Positions 1 through 9,384 of a stretch of DNA of 64,000 nt are shown in pieces; within the stretch, counting starts at the first letter, position 1, and each line of letters starts with the position of its first letter. The translations under genes were made by a program, and so were the position numbers. The DNA is from Microcoleus vaginatus_C (GTDB lineage Bacteria; Cyanobacteriota; Cyanobacteriia; Cyanobacteriales; Microcoleaceae): the NCBI GenBank assembly GCA_040004035.1, contig JAMPLN010000001.1; one strand, given 5' to 3'. The notes below the pieces were generated by a model, which had not been told where the DNA came from, ran no database searches, and worked only from the letters and a program-made list of their open reading frames with translations.

Positions 1-1
1 C

Positions 2-310
2 TTGCTCTCCAATGCTATTAAGTTCGTGCAGCCTGGGATAGAGCCACAGGTGCGAGTTTATGCAGAAGCTGAGGAGGAATATATCTATCTTTGGGTAGAA
101 GACAACGGCATTGGTATTGCAGAAAAATCTCAAGAGAGAATTTTTGGGTTGTTCGATCGCCTGCACGGTCAAGAAGTGTATCCGGGGACGGGAATTGGGC
201 TGGCGATCGCTCGCAAAGGAGTCGAGCGGATGGGGGGTGCGATCGGGCTGAAATCGACTTTGGGAATCGGTACCCGCTTCTGGGTAAAATTACGCAAGTG
301 CGAGAGTTGA
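2..310 (+). CDS. Sensor histidine kinase, C-terminal ATPase domain (partial)
   Basis: The frame is open at the left edge of the window, so only the last 102 residues of the protein are visible and the apparent first codon (TTG) is not a start. The visible part is the ATP-binding (HATPase_c) domain of a histidine kinase: N box LLSNAIKF with the metal/ATP asparagine, G1 box DNGIGIA, F box IFGLFDRL, and G2 box GTGIGLAIARKGVERMGG, ending with a typical short tail after the last strand (GIGTRFWVKL). The sensor, dimerisation and phospho-histidine parts lie outside. A hybrid kinase on the same strand follows after 426 bases; a functional link is only a guess from proximity. Confidence 0.93.
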   Translation: MLSNAIKFVQPGIEPQVRVYAEAEEEYIYLWVEDNGIGIAEKSQERIFGLFDRLHGQEVYPGTGIGLAIARKGVERMGGAIGLKSTLGIGTRFWVKLRKCES

Positions 311-736
311 AGAAGCAAGTTCGGCAACGCGCAGTGAATCGGGATTAAAAAAAAGATGAGGTTCTACGCAAGAGGGTTTTAACAGCAATATTCTGCTGTA
401 GCTCAAAAAATCAATCAACCCGCTGGTTCACACCCGAAGACACAATAAACAATTAGTATAATGATAGTTAAGTAATCTCTTGCACCTTTACCGCCTGAGC
501 AGGCTTTCCGATCTGTTTTACAACAACTTACTTAATTAATTTGCTTGTGGGCACGCCCCTAAAAAGCTGGTTGAGGATACTACAACCTTTAAAATATAAT
601 AAAATACAAGCAAATACAATAAAATTATTTGCAAGTCTAATTAATCCACCAAGTACATATTTCAATTGTCGAGATTGCTCAATAACATATTGTTAGATTT
701 AAGAATGTTTGCGCTCATACAAAAACTAAAAGGCTA
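311..736. other. Intergenic, no gene seen
   Basis: AT-rich spacer of 426 bases between two kinase genes. I see no coding frame with family resemblance. The only structure is a weak 6-bp inverted repeat (ACAGCA/TGCTGT, 382-399) about 70 bases after the first kinase gene, without a clear T-run, so a terminator is not certain. The promoter of the next gene is presumably in the AT-rich right half. Confidence 0.5.
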
Positions 737-3655
737 ATGCTGTCTATTCTATTAATCGACGACAACCCGAACGATCGCCTGATGATCGAGCGAGAACTGA
801 GAAAAACTTTTCCCGATTTAGAAATTAAGTCGGTTATTGATATCCAAAGTCTCGAAAAAATCCTGACCGCCGGGGGTTTTGACATAGTAATTACCGACTA
901 CCAACTGCACTGGAGCGACGGATTAACTATTTTCCAAAAAGTTCACAGTCGCTACCCGAATTGTCCGGTAATTATGTGTACTGACAGCGGCAGCGAACAA
1001 GTGGCAGTCGAAGCAATGAAAGCCGGCTTAAGCGATTACGTGTTCAAAGGGCGGCACTTAAAGCGGTTGGCGGGGGCCGTGGACGAAAGCTTGAAAAAAC
1101 AGCAGTTGCGCGAGAACTACGCGAAAACGTCGGCGCAGTTGGCAATTTCGGAGGAAAGGCTGAGGTTGGCGATCGAAGCCTCGAAAATGGGAACTTGGGA
1201 TTGGAATTTATTAAATGGCGAGGTGCTGTGGTCGGAGGGACACGAACTGTTATTTGGGTTGGAAAAAGGCAGTTTTGCGGGAACTTACGAAGCGTTTTTT
1301 GCCTGCATTCACCAGGATGACCAAGCCTCGATCGCCGACGCTGTTGCCTTTGCTTTAGAAAACAAAACAGAATACAAGTACGAATTTAGAGTCATTTGGC
1401 CGGACGGCAGCTTGCACTGGATTGCGGGTAGGGGCAAGTTTTTTGATGATGATACAGGTAAATCGGTGCGATCGATCGGCGTGGTTTGGGATATTACCGA
1501 TCGTAAATTATCGGAAGCCCGGGTGCAAGAAAGCGAGGAAAACTTGCGCTTTGCCCTAGAAGCAGCTAACACAATCGCTTTTACCTGGGATGTGGCATCG
1601 GGGGAAGTCCGCCGTTCGTCTAATGCCGAAACACAGATGGGTTTGGGGCCAGACAGCACCTGTGGTACTTTTGAGCAAAAAAAGAATGCGGTGCATCCAG
1701 AAGACCGCGAAAGGTTTTTGGCAGATGTGGATGCCGCATTCAGGGGTACGGGAGTTTATGAGTCGGAATACCGCAAAGTGCGACCCGACGGCTCAGTGAT
1801 TTGGCTTCACGACAAAGGGCGAGTGGTTTTTGACGCATCAGGTACACCCCTTCGGCTGTTCGGGGTGGCGATCGACATTACGGATCGCAAACAGTTAGAA
1901 TACGACCGCGAGCGGGCGTTGGCGCGCGAGCGGTCGTATTTGCGCCGCCTGCAAAAGTTAACCTCCGCGTCAGTTGCTATCAACTCCACGCTGTCGGTGG
2001 CAGAAATACTTCAGTTAGCTGCCGATAGCGCCCGCCAAATTCTGGAAGTCCACCAGGTAGCGGTCAACCTCAACCCTGGCGCAAACTGGGATGCGGGAAT
2101 TAGCAAGTTTTCCATGTCCGAAAAATACGCCGCGTGGCAAGATTACTGCGAAGAGCCAGACGGTACGGGCATTTACCAACAAGTTTGCCAGCACCAACAG
2201 GCGATGCGAATGACTCAAAGCGAGTTAGAGGCTCACCCGGCCTGGCGGGGGTTCGGCAAGGCTGCGGGGAAGCACCCGCCGATGCGGGGCTGGCTGGCTG
2301 TACCGCTGACGACTCGGGACGGCAGAACTCTGGGATTGATTCAGTTGTCGGACAAGTATGAGGGGGAGTTTGCCGAAGATGATGAAACTATTTTAATGCA
2401 GTTGGCTCAGGCGGTGTCGGGGGCGATCGACAATGCCCGACTTTACGAGGAATCTCAGCAGGCAAATCGCATGAAAGATGAGTTTTTGGCAACTCTTTCT
2501 CATGAGCTGCGATCGCCCTTAAATGCGATTTTGGGCTGGGCGCAACTGCTGCAGCAACGCAGTTTGAGTCCGGCTGCTACTGGGCGGGCTTTAGAAACGA
2601 TCGAGCGAAATGCTAAATTGCAAACTCAATTGATTGATGATTTGCTGGATATTTCTAGAATTATTCGCGGCAAGTTGACGTTGAATCCTTGTGCGGTAAA
2701 TTTGATTTCGATGGTGGAAGGAGCGGTTAATACGGTACGGTTGGCTGCCGATGCTAAGTCGATCGATTTGCGGTTTGCAATTGGAGATTTGGGCTTAGAG
2801 ACTGCTGAATTTTCCAAACTTGGGAAGGTTTCTGGCAATCCTGAATCTGAGTTAAATCGGAGATTTTGGGTATCAGGAGACCCTGGCCGCTTGCAGCAAG
2901 TAATTTGGAATTTGCTGACGAATGCGATTAAGTTTACGCCGCGCGGGGGGCGAGTTGAAATCCGGCTACAGCGAGTTGATTTGGAGGTTGAGCTGGCTGT
3001 TACCGACACGGGAATTGGGGTGGCACCGAATTTTTTGCCTTACGTGTTTGACTCTTTCCGCCAAGCGGATGCTACGATTACTCGGAATTATAGCGGTTTG
3101 GGGCTGGGTCTGGCGATCGTCCGGCAGTTGGTGGAACTCCACGGCGGCACGGTTTGGGCCCAGAGTCCGGGAATGAATATGGGTTCGACTTTTACTTTCC
3201 GTCTCCCTGCGATGCAGGTAAATTCGATGGCCGACGAGGAAGCGGAGGTTTTGGCTGGCGCTGGTAATTTACTCGGAGTTAAGATTTTGCTGGTTGATGA
3301 CGAGGTTGATTCGCGGGAATTTATGAGGTTTGTCTTGACAGATTCCGGGGCCACTGTCAGGGTTGCATCGTCTGCTGCTGAGGCGTTTGAGGTCGCTTCG
3401 CAGTTTAGCCCGGATGTTTTGGTCAGCGATATCGGAATGCCGGAGGAAGACGGCTATTCGCTGGTACGAAGGCTGCGTTCTGTGAACACACAGACAAGGA
3501 AATTTTGGGCGATCGCTCTGACGGCTTATGCTAGGGATGAAGACCGCGATCGTGCTTTTGCTGCGGGTTTTGACCGACATCTGTCTAAACCTGTGCAACC
3601 CGATGTCTTGGTAGAGACTATAGTCCAGTTGAGGCAGCAAGGGCTAACAACTTAA
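737..3655 (+). CDS. Hybrid histidine kinase REC-PAS-PAS-GAF-HisKA-HATPase-REC
   Basis: A 972-residue cytoplasmic phosphorelay protein with no membrane segment. An N-terminal receiver (about 1-125) has acidic pair D8/D9 and phospho-acceptor D54 (DIVITDYQLH). Two PAS/PAC modules follow (about 138-258 and 262-385, each ending DITDRK), then a GAF domain (about 405-570). The HisKA domain has H589 in SHELRSPLN. The HATPase domain has N box WNLLTNAIKF, G1 DTGIGVA and G2 GLGLGLAIV. A C-terminal receiver (about 845-965) has D898 in VSDIGMPEEDG. Having both receivers suggests input from another kinase and output through an Hpt protein or a separate regulator; neither partner is next to it. All phosphotransfer residues are present. 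The ligands of PAS and GAF cannot be told from sequence. Confidence 0.95.
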   Translation: MLSILLIDDNPNDRLMIERELRKTFPDLEIKSVIDIQSLEKILTAGGFDIVITDYQLHWSDGLTIFQKVHSRYPNCPVIMCTDSGSEQVAVEAMKAGLSDYVFKGRHLKRLAGAVDESLKKQQLRENYAKTSAQLAISEERLRLAIEASKMGTWDWNLLNGEVLWSEGHELLFGLEKGSFAGTYEAFFACIHQDDQASIADAVAFALENKTEYKYEFRVIWPDGSLHWIAGRGKFFDDDTGKSVRSIGVVWDITDRKLSEARVQESEENLRFALEAANTIAFTWDVASGEVRRSSNAETQMGLGPDSTCGTFEQKKNAVHPEDRERFLADVDAAFRGTGVYESEYRKVRPDGSVIWLHDKGRVVFDASGTPLRLFGVAIDITDRKQLEYDRERALARERSYLRRLQKLTSASVAINSTLSVAEILQLAADSARQILEVHQVAVNLNPGANWDAGISKFSMSEKYAAWQDYCEEPDGTGIYQQVCQHQQAMRMTQSELEAHPAWRGFGKAAGKHPPMRGWLAVPLTTRDGRTLGLIQLSDKYEGEFAEDDETILMQLAQAVSGAIDNARLYEESQQANRMKDEFLATLSHELRSPLNAILGWAQLLQQRSLSPAATGRALETIERNAKLQTQLIDDLLDISRIIRGKLTLNPCAVNLISMVEGAVNTVRLAADAKSIDLRFAIGDLGLETAEFSKLGKVSGNPESELNRRFWVSGDPGRLQQVIWNLLTNAIKFTPRGGRVEIRLQRVDLEVELAVTDTGIGVAPNFLPYVFDSFRQADATITRNYSGLGLGLAIVRQLVELHGGTVWAQSPGMNMGSTFTFRLPAMQVNSMADEEAEVLAGAGNLLGVKILLVDDEVDSREFMRFVLTDSGATVRVASSAAEAFEVASQFSPDVLVSDIGMPEEDGYSLVRRLRSVNTQTRKFWAIALTAYARDEDRDRAFAAGFDRHLSKPVQPDVLVETIVQLRQQGLTT

Positions 3656-3983
3656 AAAATTCAATTAATAATTGATAATTGGTAATGGGAATTGGGAATT
3701 GTGTTTGTAGTGACGACTTTAATCCTCGTCAAACTCGCTCGGACTTGCATTCCTCACTACCAATGTCTAATGCTGATTTTGCCGTACACGAGTTGATTAA
3801 CCGGACTCGATATCGACGGCAATCGCTCAACTGAGAAACATAAAAATTTGTATTTTTCAAACTATTCAACTTCTTCTTGTGGGGCCTTGGTCCTAGCTCG
3901 CCTAAAATATGCAATTTCTATGCCGATTAGGTGATAGGTTTGTGTTAATATGCTAAAATATCCAACAACCACGCGGTAATTAG
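3656..3983. repeat. Spacer with AATTGGTAA-type tract and a GTAGTGA...TCACTAC hairpin element
   Basis: Just after the hybrid kinase is a short run of AATTGATAATTGG-like words (about 3665-3700), then an imperfect inverted-repeat element 3707-3760 that begins GTAGTGACGACTTTAATCC and ends TCCTCACTAC. The same kind of element, better preserved, is at 39721-39778. The rest of the spacer shows no coding signal. The element could act as terminator for the kinase gene, but it looks like a dispersed genomic repeat. Confidence 0.6.
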
Positions 3984-4481
3984 GTGGACAAACTTCAGAC
4001 AGATATAGAGGCAATTTACTCTCAAATTGAGGAATTGCGCTTGGAACGCCAGCAGCTTAGTATTGCCGATGCTGTCCCAGCCGGTGATTCGCCCCAAGCG
4101 ATCGCCGATGCTTATCGGCGTCACGCGAGGGAAAAAGCACAAGTGTCGGCAGAAGTCAAGGGTATAGATGACGCCATCGCGGCTCTGTCTGCTCAACTGG
4201 CTCAGAAACAGCAGCAGTCGGTAAAGTTGCAAAGAATCACTCCGATGGAGGAGCAAGTTGAAGAAGGAAGATTGCTGGCTCAGGGACACGCGCAACGGAT
4301 TAATGAACTGGCGGCGGAACTGGCGGCGGAAGTGAAGGGACTCAAAGCTATCGCCGACCAAATTAGTCCCAGCTACTGGCAGGTTTATTACAAGCCTTTT
4401 ATTACTGGTTTTAAGAGTATTTCTGTTCCCTACGTGCGATCGGACGGGGATGTTTGGACCATTGTCAATCGAGTAGTTTAG
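3984..4481 (+). CDS. Hypothetical coiled-coil protein
   Basis: Not recognised. The 165-residue product has a long Glu/Gln/Ala/Leu-rich helical region (about 1-125, for example IYSQIEELRLERQQLS and ALSAQLAQKQQQSVKL) that should form a coiled coil, followed by a non-helical aromatic tail (YWQVYYKPFITGFKSISVPY) that looks like a small folded or docking segment. No signal peptide or membrane segment. The GTG at 3984 immediately follows an in-frame TAG, so this is the longest possible frame; no strong ribosome-binding site is visible and a start somewhat further in cannot be excluded. It converges with the response regulator gene on the other strand. Confidence 0.7.
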   Translation: MDKLQTDIEAIYSQIEELRLERQQLSIADAVPAGDSPQAIADAYRRHAREKAQVSAEVKGIDDAIAALSAQLAQKQQQSVKLQRITPMEEQVEEGRLLAQGHAQRINELAAELAAEVKGLKAIADQISPSYWQVYYKPFITGFKSISVPYVRSDGDVWTIVNRVV

Positions 4482-4546
4482 AGAGGCTGCGGGAACAGAA
4501 ATAATAAGCGCTCAAGACAATTTTTTCCTGTCCCTATTCCTCTACT

Positions 4547-4912
4547 TCAGCCCCGCAGCAGTTGCTTAATAGTGCCGACCAATTCCTGTGGGTGAAATGG
4601 CTTGGCGATGTAAGCGTCGGCTCCTTGTTTCATTCCCCAATAGCGATCGAACTCTTCGCTTTTGCTCGAACACATTACCACCGGCAAATTTTGGGTTTTT
4701 GGGTCGCTTTTGAGCCGACGACAGACTTCGTAGCCGTTCATCCGGGGCATCACGATATCCAGAACGACTAAATCTGGGCGGTTAGCCTTGATTTGCTCTA
4801 GAGCTTCTACGCCATCACTCGCTACTGTGACGTTGAGTCCTCTACCTTTGAGCAAGTCGGCGATCATCTCCCGCAGAGTGACGCTATCATCAACAACCAT
4901 AACTGTACTCAT
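4547..4912 (-). CDS. Single-domain CheY-like response regulator (PilH/PixH type)
   Basis: A 121-residue stand-alone receiver. Acidic pocket D8/D9, phospho-acceptor D52 (VVLDIVMPRMNGYEV) and conserved K104 (AKPF) are all present. The segment DRYWGMKQGADAYIAKPF is characteristic of PilH/PixH-type regulators that work with chemotaxis-like systems controlling type IV pili and phototaxis; the link to motility is family knowledge. The frame is open for 65 codons upstream, but ATG at 4912 has a good AGGGA ribosome-binding site (GGTAGGGATTATTCT before ATG) and starts the conserved domain (MSTVMVVDDS). The upstream 'protein' part is low complexity and arises from a DNA repeat (4943-4972). Confidence 0.93.
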   Translation of the reverse strand: MSTVMVVDDSVTLREMIADLLKGRGLNVTVASDGVEALEQIKANRPDLVVLDIVMPRMNGYEVCRRLKSDPKTQNLPVVMCSSKSEEFDRYWGMKQGADAYIAKPFHPQELVGTIKQLLRG

Positions 4913-4942
4913 AGAATAATCCCTACCAAGTTTCTGGGTTGA

Positions 4943-4972
4943 AACGTTCTCATTAACGTTTACACTAACGTT
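4943..4972 (-). promoter_or_regulatory. Three AACGTT palindromes at exact 12-bp spacing
   Basis: The palindromic hexamer AACGTT occurs at 4943-4948, 4955-4960 and 4967-4972, a period of exactly 12 bp, 31-60 bases upstream of the response regulator start. Spacing of a little over one helical turn puts the sites on nearly the same face of the DNA, as expected for an operator or iteron bound by a repeated dimer. A regulatory role is inference. Confidence 0.45.
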
Positions 4973-5234
4973 CACCTTCAAAGGTGTCTTTTCCTGATTG
5001 AGATTGCGCTCTGCTAAATGTAGTTTACCCACTTTTGCTGATTTCTCAATCATTTTCTGAGTAATTACCGCAAAATTTAAAGATCCGCGCAATCTCGGTT
5101 GACACACGAGGCTATGTCCGTTAGTCTATCATTTTCTTTCTCAAATGGTACTATTATCAAAAAATCAGGGTATAGCTTGGTGGTGTGTTTCCCGTTGAGG
5201 ACGGCGGCGCTCGGCCGTCTGCATCAACATTTGT

Positions 5235-7571
5235 CTAATTAGGATTTTTCGTACCTAAAGCCGAGAATTTTTGGTCGTAGAGCGTGTCTAAAACGACCGG
5301 GCGCTGACGGTAGCTGTGACCGGTGTTTTTGCAGCCATTAGCAACGATTCCCAAGACGGAAGCTCCAGAAAATTTTAATTCTTCTAAAACTTTGCGAACT
5401 TGCGATCGGTCTGTTTGCCCAATTTGGACGACCATAATCGTAGCGTCTGTGTGAGCTGCGATCAAGTGGGTGTCTGCCAAGCCTCCTAGTGGCGGGGTGT
5501 CATAAATTACTAAGTCAAAAAATGCTTGAAATTGCTCCATCAGATACTGCATTTTTTTGGAAGAAAGAAGCTTGATCGGATCGGGGGGAATTTGGCCTGC
5601 GGTGAGTACGAACAAATTTTCTTGGTTCGGGGCTCGTTGAATCGCGTCGTTGAGGCTGAGGTCTGTGGAGATGGCCTCGCCCAAGCCACGCACGTTGGGG
5701 AGTCCTAACTTAGCGTGCAGTTGCGGGCAGCGCAAATCTGCATCTACTAGCAATACTCGCTGTCCCACTGCTGCTGCTGTGGCTGCCAGGTGCAAAGCTA
5801 CTGTAGATTTGCCGTCTCCGGCTAAGGCTGAGCCGACTAAGAGCGAGCGAATTGCCGTGCCTGCACTCAGCAAGTGAATGTTCGTGTATAGCGATCGAAA
5901 TGCTTCTAAAAATTGATAGTCCAAGTCGCTCAAAATACTTGATCTCCCGCTCATCGGACCAGTATGTCTAGCTTCGACAGGTTCGACTACTTCCACTTTC
6001 GAGTTCGATCGAGCCGATGTTAGTTTTCTCTGTCTAGCTGGCTGTCGGCGCTTGACTTTTTTGGTAAACGGAATCACCCCGAGTATTGGCAATCTTGTAG
6101 CAATTCTCAGTGATTCTGGAGTGTGGAACACAGTATTTAATACCTCTACGAGCAAGCCGACTGCTATGCCCAGCAGACTGCTTAAAATTACTGCCAGCGC
6201 TAACTGTTTTCTGGTTTGTTTGACGGTAGCTGTTAGAGGCTTGCCAAATTTGTCTAGCGGAATTTCGGGAGGATTTATCAGCACCCAGGGTATTTGCTGC
6301 TGAGCTGCATCGATCCGCAAGGCTTCTCGTTTTGCCAAGAAGTCCGAAAAACTCTTAGTAACTACTTGCAGTTCCCGCTGTAAATTGTCGTATTGTCTGG
6401 TTGTGACTGAAAAGTTTCTAATTTTTTGGTTGAGAGCATTTTGCAAAGCTGTCATTTCGCGATCGCGCGCTTCAACTTCTTTGATTTGGGTCTCTAAATT
6501 TCCCATCACCACTTCTCTTGCTTGTTGAGTGGCGGTTAAAATCAGTTCTTCCCGACTTTTTCGCAACGCTAAAACTGGTAAACTGTCTTCTCTGTACTGA
6601 GCTAATTTTAATGACAATTCCGAGTCTATTCTCTGAATTTGACCTAAGAGTCCGGCGTAAGCTTGTCCTTGGGTCATCAGCAGCCCCTGGGGATTATTTT
6701 CGTTGAGTAGTTTTTCATAGCTTTGATAGAGGTTTCGCATCCCTTTTAGCTGAACTCTAATTTCTACTTGCTTGCCCCGAATGCTTTGAACTTGTTCAGA
6801 GAGAGATTTTCCCTCCATCTGAGGTTCAAACAAGTTGCTCTGCTGCCGCAGTCTTTGGACTTGCAGTTGCAGAACCTCCACTCTTTCTCGGAGCTTGGGC
6901 ATCTCCGTATCTATAAATTTAATACCTTGATTAATGCCCATCAGCCGTTGCTGCAAGCTGTAATCTAGATAAGCTTTAGAAATTTTTTCCAATACGCGGT
7001 AAATTTTTTTTCGATCGGAATCTTGGTAGCTAACTTGTAAAATTTTTGTGCCTTGCTGTTTGCCGTCTTTCGTGTAGCTAATGCGCTGGATCGACATTTT
7101 TGAGATCAGTTCGCTATAGTTCATTTTGGGATACGAAGCCCGCAATTCCTCAATCACTGGCTGCATCATTTTGGGACTTCGCAAAATCCTAATTTGGGTT
7201 TCGTAGTCTAGTAGGCTAATTCCTTCTATATTAATTCTTGCTAAGTCTGCCGATTGGGTGTTGTTTAATTGTTTGGATTGCAAACCTTCAGCCGTGGCTG
7301 GTTCTACTAACAGGGAAAAGGAGCCTTCATACTCGATCGTTATGCTTTTAGAAGTGGCGACAATCGCTGTCCCTGCCAGGGCGCTCAAAGCTATGGTGGC
7401 TGCTGCCATGACCAGGAAGCGACGGCGCACGACGCCTAAGAGCCAGGACAAGTCTAGCTTTTCTTCTTCTTTCTCCTCTACGAAGTGATCTCTGTAGTTC
7501 TGAGCAGATAACTCCGGCAGTTTGCCATTCGATTTGGGTGTGAAGGGTTGGTAATCTTGTCTGTTATCCAT
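5235..7571 (-). CDS. Wzc-like polysaccharide co-polymerase with BY-kinase domain
   Basis: A 778-residue inner-membrane protein controlling chain length and export of polysaccharide. The N-terminal Wzz part has a first membrane segment (about residues 50-72, FLVMAAATIALSALAGTAIVA), a long periplasmic coiled-coil region (about 190-410, including the GNVR-like part) and a second membrane segment (about 460-480). The cytoplasmic C-terminal kinase has Walker A AGDGKST (K588), Walker A' VLLVDADLR and Walker B LVIYDTPP (D691). Only two tyrosines are in the last 30 residues, fewer than the tyrosine cluster of E. coli Wzc. It lies 135 bases downstream of the OPX exporter gene on the same strand, the usual pairing in Wzy-dependent export. 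No clear Shine-Dalgarno sequence precedes ATG 7571. Confidence 0.93.
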   Translation of the reverse strand: MDNRQDYQPFTPKSNGKLPELSAQNYRDHFVEEKEEEKLDLSWLLGVVRRRFLVMAAATIALSALAGTAIVATSKSITIEYEGSFSLLVEPATAEGLQSKQLNNTQSADLARINIEGISLLDYETQIRILRSPKMMQPVIEELRASYPKMNYSELISKMSIQRISYTKDGKQQGTKILQVSYQDSDRKKIYRVLEKISKAYLDYSLQQRLMGINQGIKFIDTEMPKLRERVEVLQLQVQRLRQQSNLFEPQMEGKSLSEQVQSIRGKQVEIRVQLKGMRNLYQSYEKLLNENNPQGLLMTQGQAYAGLLGQIQRIDSELSLKLAQYREDSLPVLALRKSREELILTATQQAREVVMGNLETQIKEVEARDREMTALQNALNQKIRNFSVTTRQYDNLQRELQVVTKSFSDFLAKREALRIDAAQQQIPWVLINPPEIPLDKFGKPLTATVKQTRKQLALAVILSSLLGIAVGLLVEVLNTVFHTPESLRIATRLPILGVIPFTKKVKRRQPARQRKLTSARSNSKVEVVEPVEARHTGPMSGRSSILSDLDYQFLEAFRSLYTNIHLLSAGTAIRSLLVGSALAGDGKSTVALHLAATAAAVGQRVLLVDADLRCPQLHAKLGLPNVRGLGEAISTDLSLNDAIQRAPNQENLFVLTAGQIPPDPIKLLSSKKMQYLMEQFQAFFDLVIYDTPPLGGLADTHLIAAHTDATIMVVQIGQTDRSQVRKVLEELKFSGASVLGIVANGCKNTGHSYRQRPVVLDTLYDQKFSALGTKNPN

Positions 7572-7583
7572 ATTCAGCCAGGG

Positions 7584-7622
7584 TATTTTTGAGGTTGATA
7601 TTTTTGAGGTTGATATTTTTGA
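7584..7622. repeat. 15-bp tandem repeat upstream of the wzc-like gene
   Basis: TATTTTTGAGGTTGA occurs at 7584-7598 and 7599-7613, and its first nine bases again at 7614-7622. The repeat begins 13 bases before the start codon of the wzc-like gene (minus strand), so it lies in its 5' leader or promoter. It may be an operator or only a slippage product. Confidence 0.6.
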
Positions 7623-7706
7623 AGCGGCCAGGTCGGGGCTGGGTAATCTTATTGTTTCGTTTATTCTAGCCTTTGCCAGGAATTATCCACCTCACCCGCC
7701 GCCTTC

Positions 7707-9179
7707 TTACCTGAATAAAAATCGGAGAACGTTTATAAAATTTAACACTCCCGTAGCTGGCCCGACAGGTCCGATTACAGCATTCATACGATCGACAAAA
7801 TTGACGAGACCCTTGCGAGATACGATAATCATGTCGTTGTTGCGAAGTTGAGGATTGGTTTCTTCGTTAATTCCTTGAGTTAAATTGACTTCGATCGTCC
7901 GTTTAGTAGCTGTACCGTCGGTATTGAGGCGGACTAGCTCAACTTTATCCCTTCTAGCTCTGGTATTCTCGTAGCCAAAAAATCCTCTGGAAATTAAAGC
8001 TTGATTCAGTGTGGCATTAGCTGGGAGTCTCAAGGGATCGAGGGATGTTCTGAGTTCTCCTACTACATAAACGTTAATGCCGACAGGGGCAAAGTTAGTG
8101 CTCGCGAGTACGCCAGCTTCTGCAGGGTTGACGATCGTGGCTTTGGGCACGATGATCGTGTCTCCCTCCTGGAGGATTGTATCTTGGGCGCCGTCGCCGG
8201 ACTCTAGGAACTGCCACAGGTTGACTGGGATAATTTGTTCGCCTCTTCTGGTGACGCGCCGCACTTGGATTTGCCGGATGTCGGCATCGGAGGTGATGCC
8301 GCCAGCTAGCTGAATGGCCCGGATGACGGTGGGAAAACCTTCGCGGCTGAGGTCGTTTGTAGTGTTGCCGCCGATCACGACGTAAGCCCCAGGGCGGGTG
8401 ACTTGACCGACGATGGAGATCGATCGAGGTTTTTCTGGGGGTGGCGAAAAGTTGGCCGTCGCAAATTGACGAGCTTCTGCTTGGTTGAAGTTGGCGACTG
8501 TGGGAATCACGATTGTGTCTCTGTCTTGCAAAATGATGTCTTGAGAGATGTCTCCTTCTTGCAAAAATTTCCACAGGTTGACGTTGAGCACTTGATCGGG
8601 GCCGTCTCGTTGGGGACGGCGGACGCGGATGTTGCGGATGTCGGCGACACCCGTGACGCCTTCTGCGAGTCTGATCGCTTGGGTGACGGTAGGGTACTGG
8701 ACACTCGGCGAGGCTCCCGGGCCAGGAGTTAGGGTAATGGTGAAGTTTCCGGGCCGGGTAACTTCTCCGATGACGCCGACGTTGAGGGGGCGGGCGGCGA
8801 CGAGACTGACTGTGACTATGGGGTCTTTGAGGACGCGGCGGTAGGCGTTGCGGATGATGTTGGTGGCTTCTACTAAGGTGCGGCCACGGATGGAGACCAA
8901 GCCGATCAGGGGCAGGTTGACTGAACCATCGGAAAGGACTTCGTAGCCACGGCTGAGTTCGGGTACTTCGAGTATTTCTACTTGGATGCGATCGCCACCG
9001 CCGAGTTTATAGCTTTCCGGCGATCTTGTAACGGGCGCAACATTCTGCGCTTGCTCTGCGCCTAGCGGGATGGGAAGTTGTGCCGGGGTGCTTCTGGCAT
9101 CAACGAGGACACTGGAAGCAAACAAGACAACACCCACAACCGACCGGGCTATCTGTCTTGGAAAATGGGTGTTAACCAT
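7707..9179 (-). CDS. Outer-membrane polysaccharide export protein (Wza/OPX family, SLBB domains)
   Basis: A 490-residue exported protein. It begins with a signal-like segment (RSVVGVVLFASSVLVDARS, cleavage expected near residue 33). The polysaccharide export domain starts at YKLGGGDRIQVEILEVPE (about 58-140). At least two long SLBB-type repeats follow, each with the pattern 'PGxxxxxxG...AIxLAxGxxxxADIRxIxVRR...VNLWxFL...GDxxQDxILQxxDTIxIP' (about 150-235 and 258-350), then a third shorter one. Such proteins form the periplasm/outer-membrane channel for capsule or exopolysaccharide together with the Wzc-like kinase next door. There is no lipobox cysteine near the N-terminus, unlike E. coli Wza. 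The 205-bp space to the divergent polymerase gene (9385) should hold promoters for both directions. Confidence 0.92.
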   Translation of the reverse strand: MVNTHFPRQIARSVVGVVLFASSVLVDARSTPAQLPIPLGAEQAQNVAPVTRSPESYKLGGGDRIQVEILEVPELSRGYEVLSDGSVNLPLIGLVSIRGRTLVEATNIIRNAYRRVLKDPIVTVSLVAARPLNVGVIGEVTRPGNFTITLTPGPGASPSVQYPTVTQAIRLAEGVTGVADIRNIRVRRPQRDGPDQVLNVNLWKFLQEGDISQDIILQDRDTIVIPTVANFNQAEARQFATANFSPPPEKPRSISIVGQVTRPGAYVVIGGNTTNDLSREGFPTVIRAIQLAGGITSDADIRQIQVRRVTRRGEQIIPVNLWQFLESGDGAQDTILQEGDTIIVPKATIVNPAEAGVLASTNFAPVGINVYVVGELRTSLDPLRLPANATLNQALISRGFFGYENTRARRDKVELVRLNTDGTATKRTIEVNLTQGINEETNPQLRNNDMIIVSRKGLVNFVDRMNAVIGPVGPATGVLNFINVLRFLFR

Positions 9180-9384
9180 ACACCACCTAATTTTATTGAC
9201 TATGATTTATATAAGTGTAGCCTTTTTAGTGCTGGGCAAAAAGCTCATTATTTTAAGCGATCGCCGAAAAAAAGATGCTCTAGTTTTGCTTTCTGGCTAA
9301 TTTATGTGTTAGCTTAGTTGCGGGTTGACGGCTATATTTTATATCTATATAATTTGATCTTGTTTTTGATAAAGGAAAGCAATT

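Noticed and set aside
4913..5107. 65-codon N-terminal extension of the response regulator
   Set aside because: The added sequence is low complexity from the AACGTT repeats, and ATG 4912 has a good ribosome-binding site at the domain start.
8095..8574. 159-codon Arg/His-rich minus-strand frame inside the OPX gene
   Set aside because: Shadow frame of the real gene in the same region; composition typical of an out-of-phase reading.
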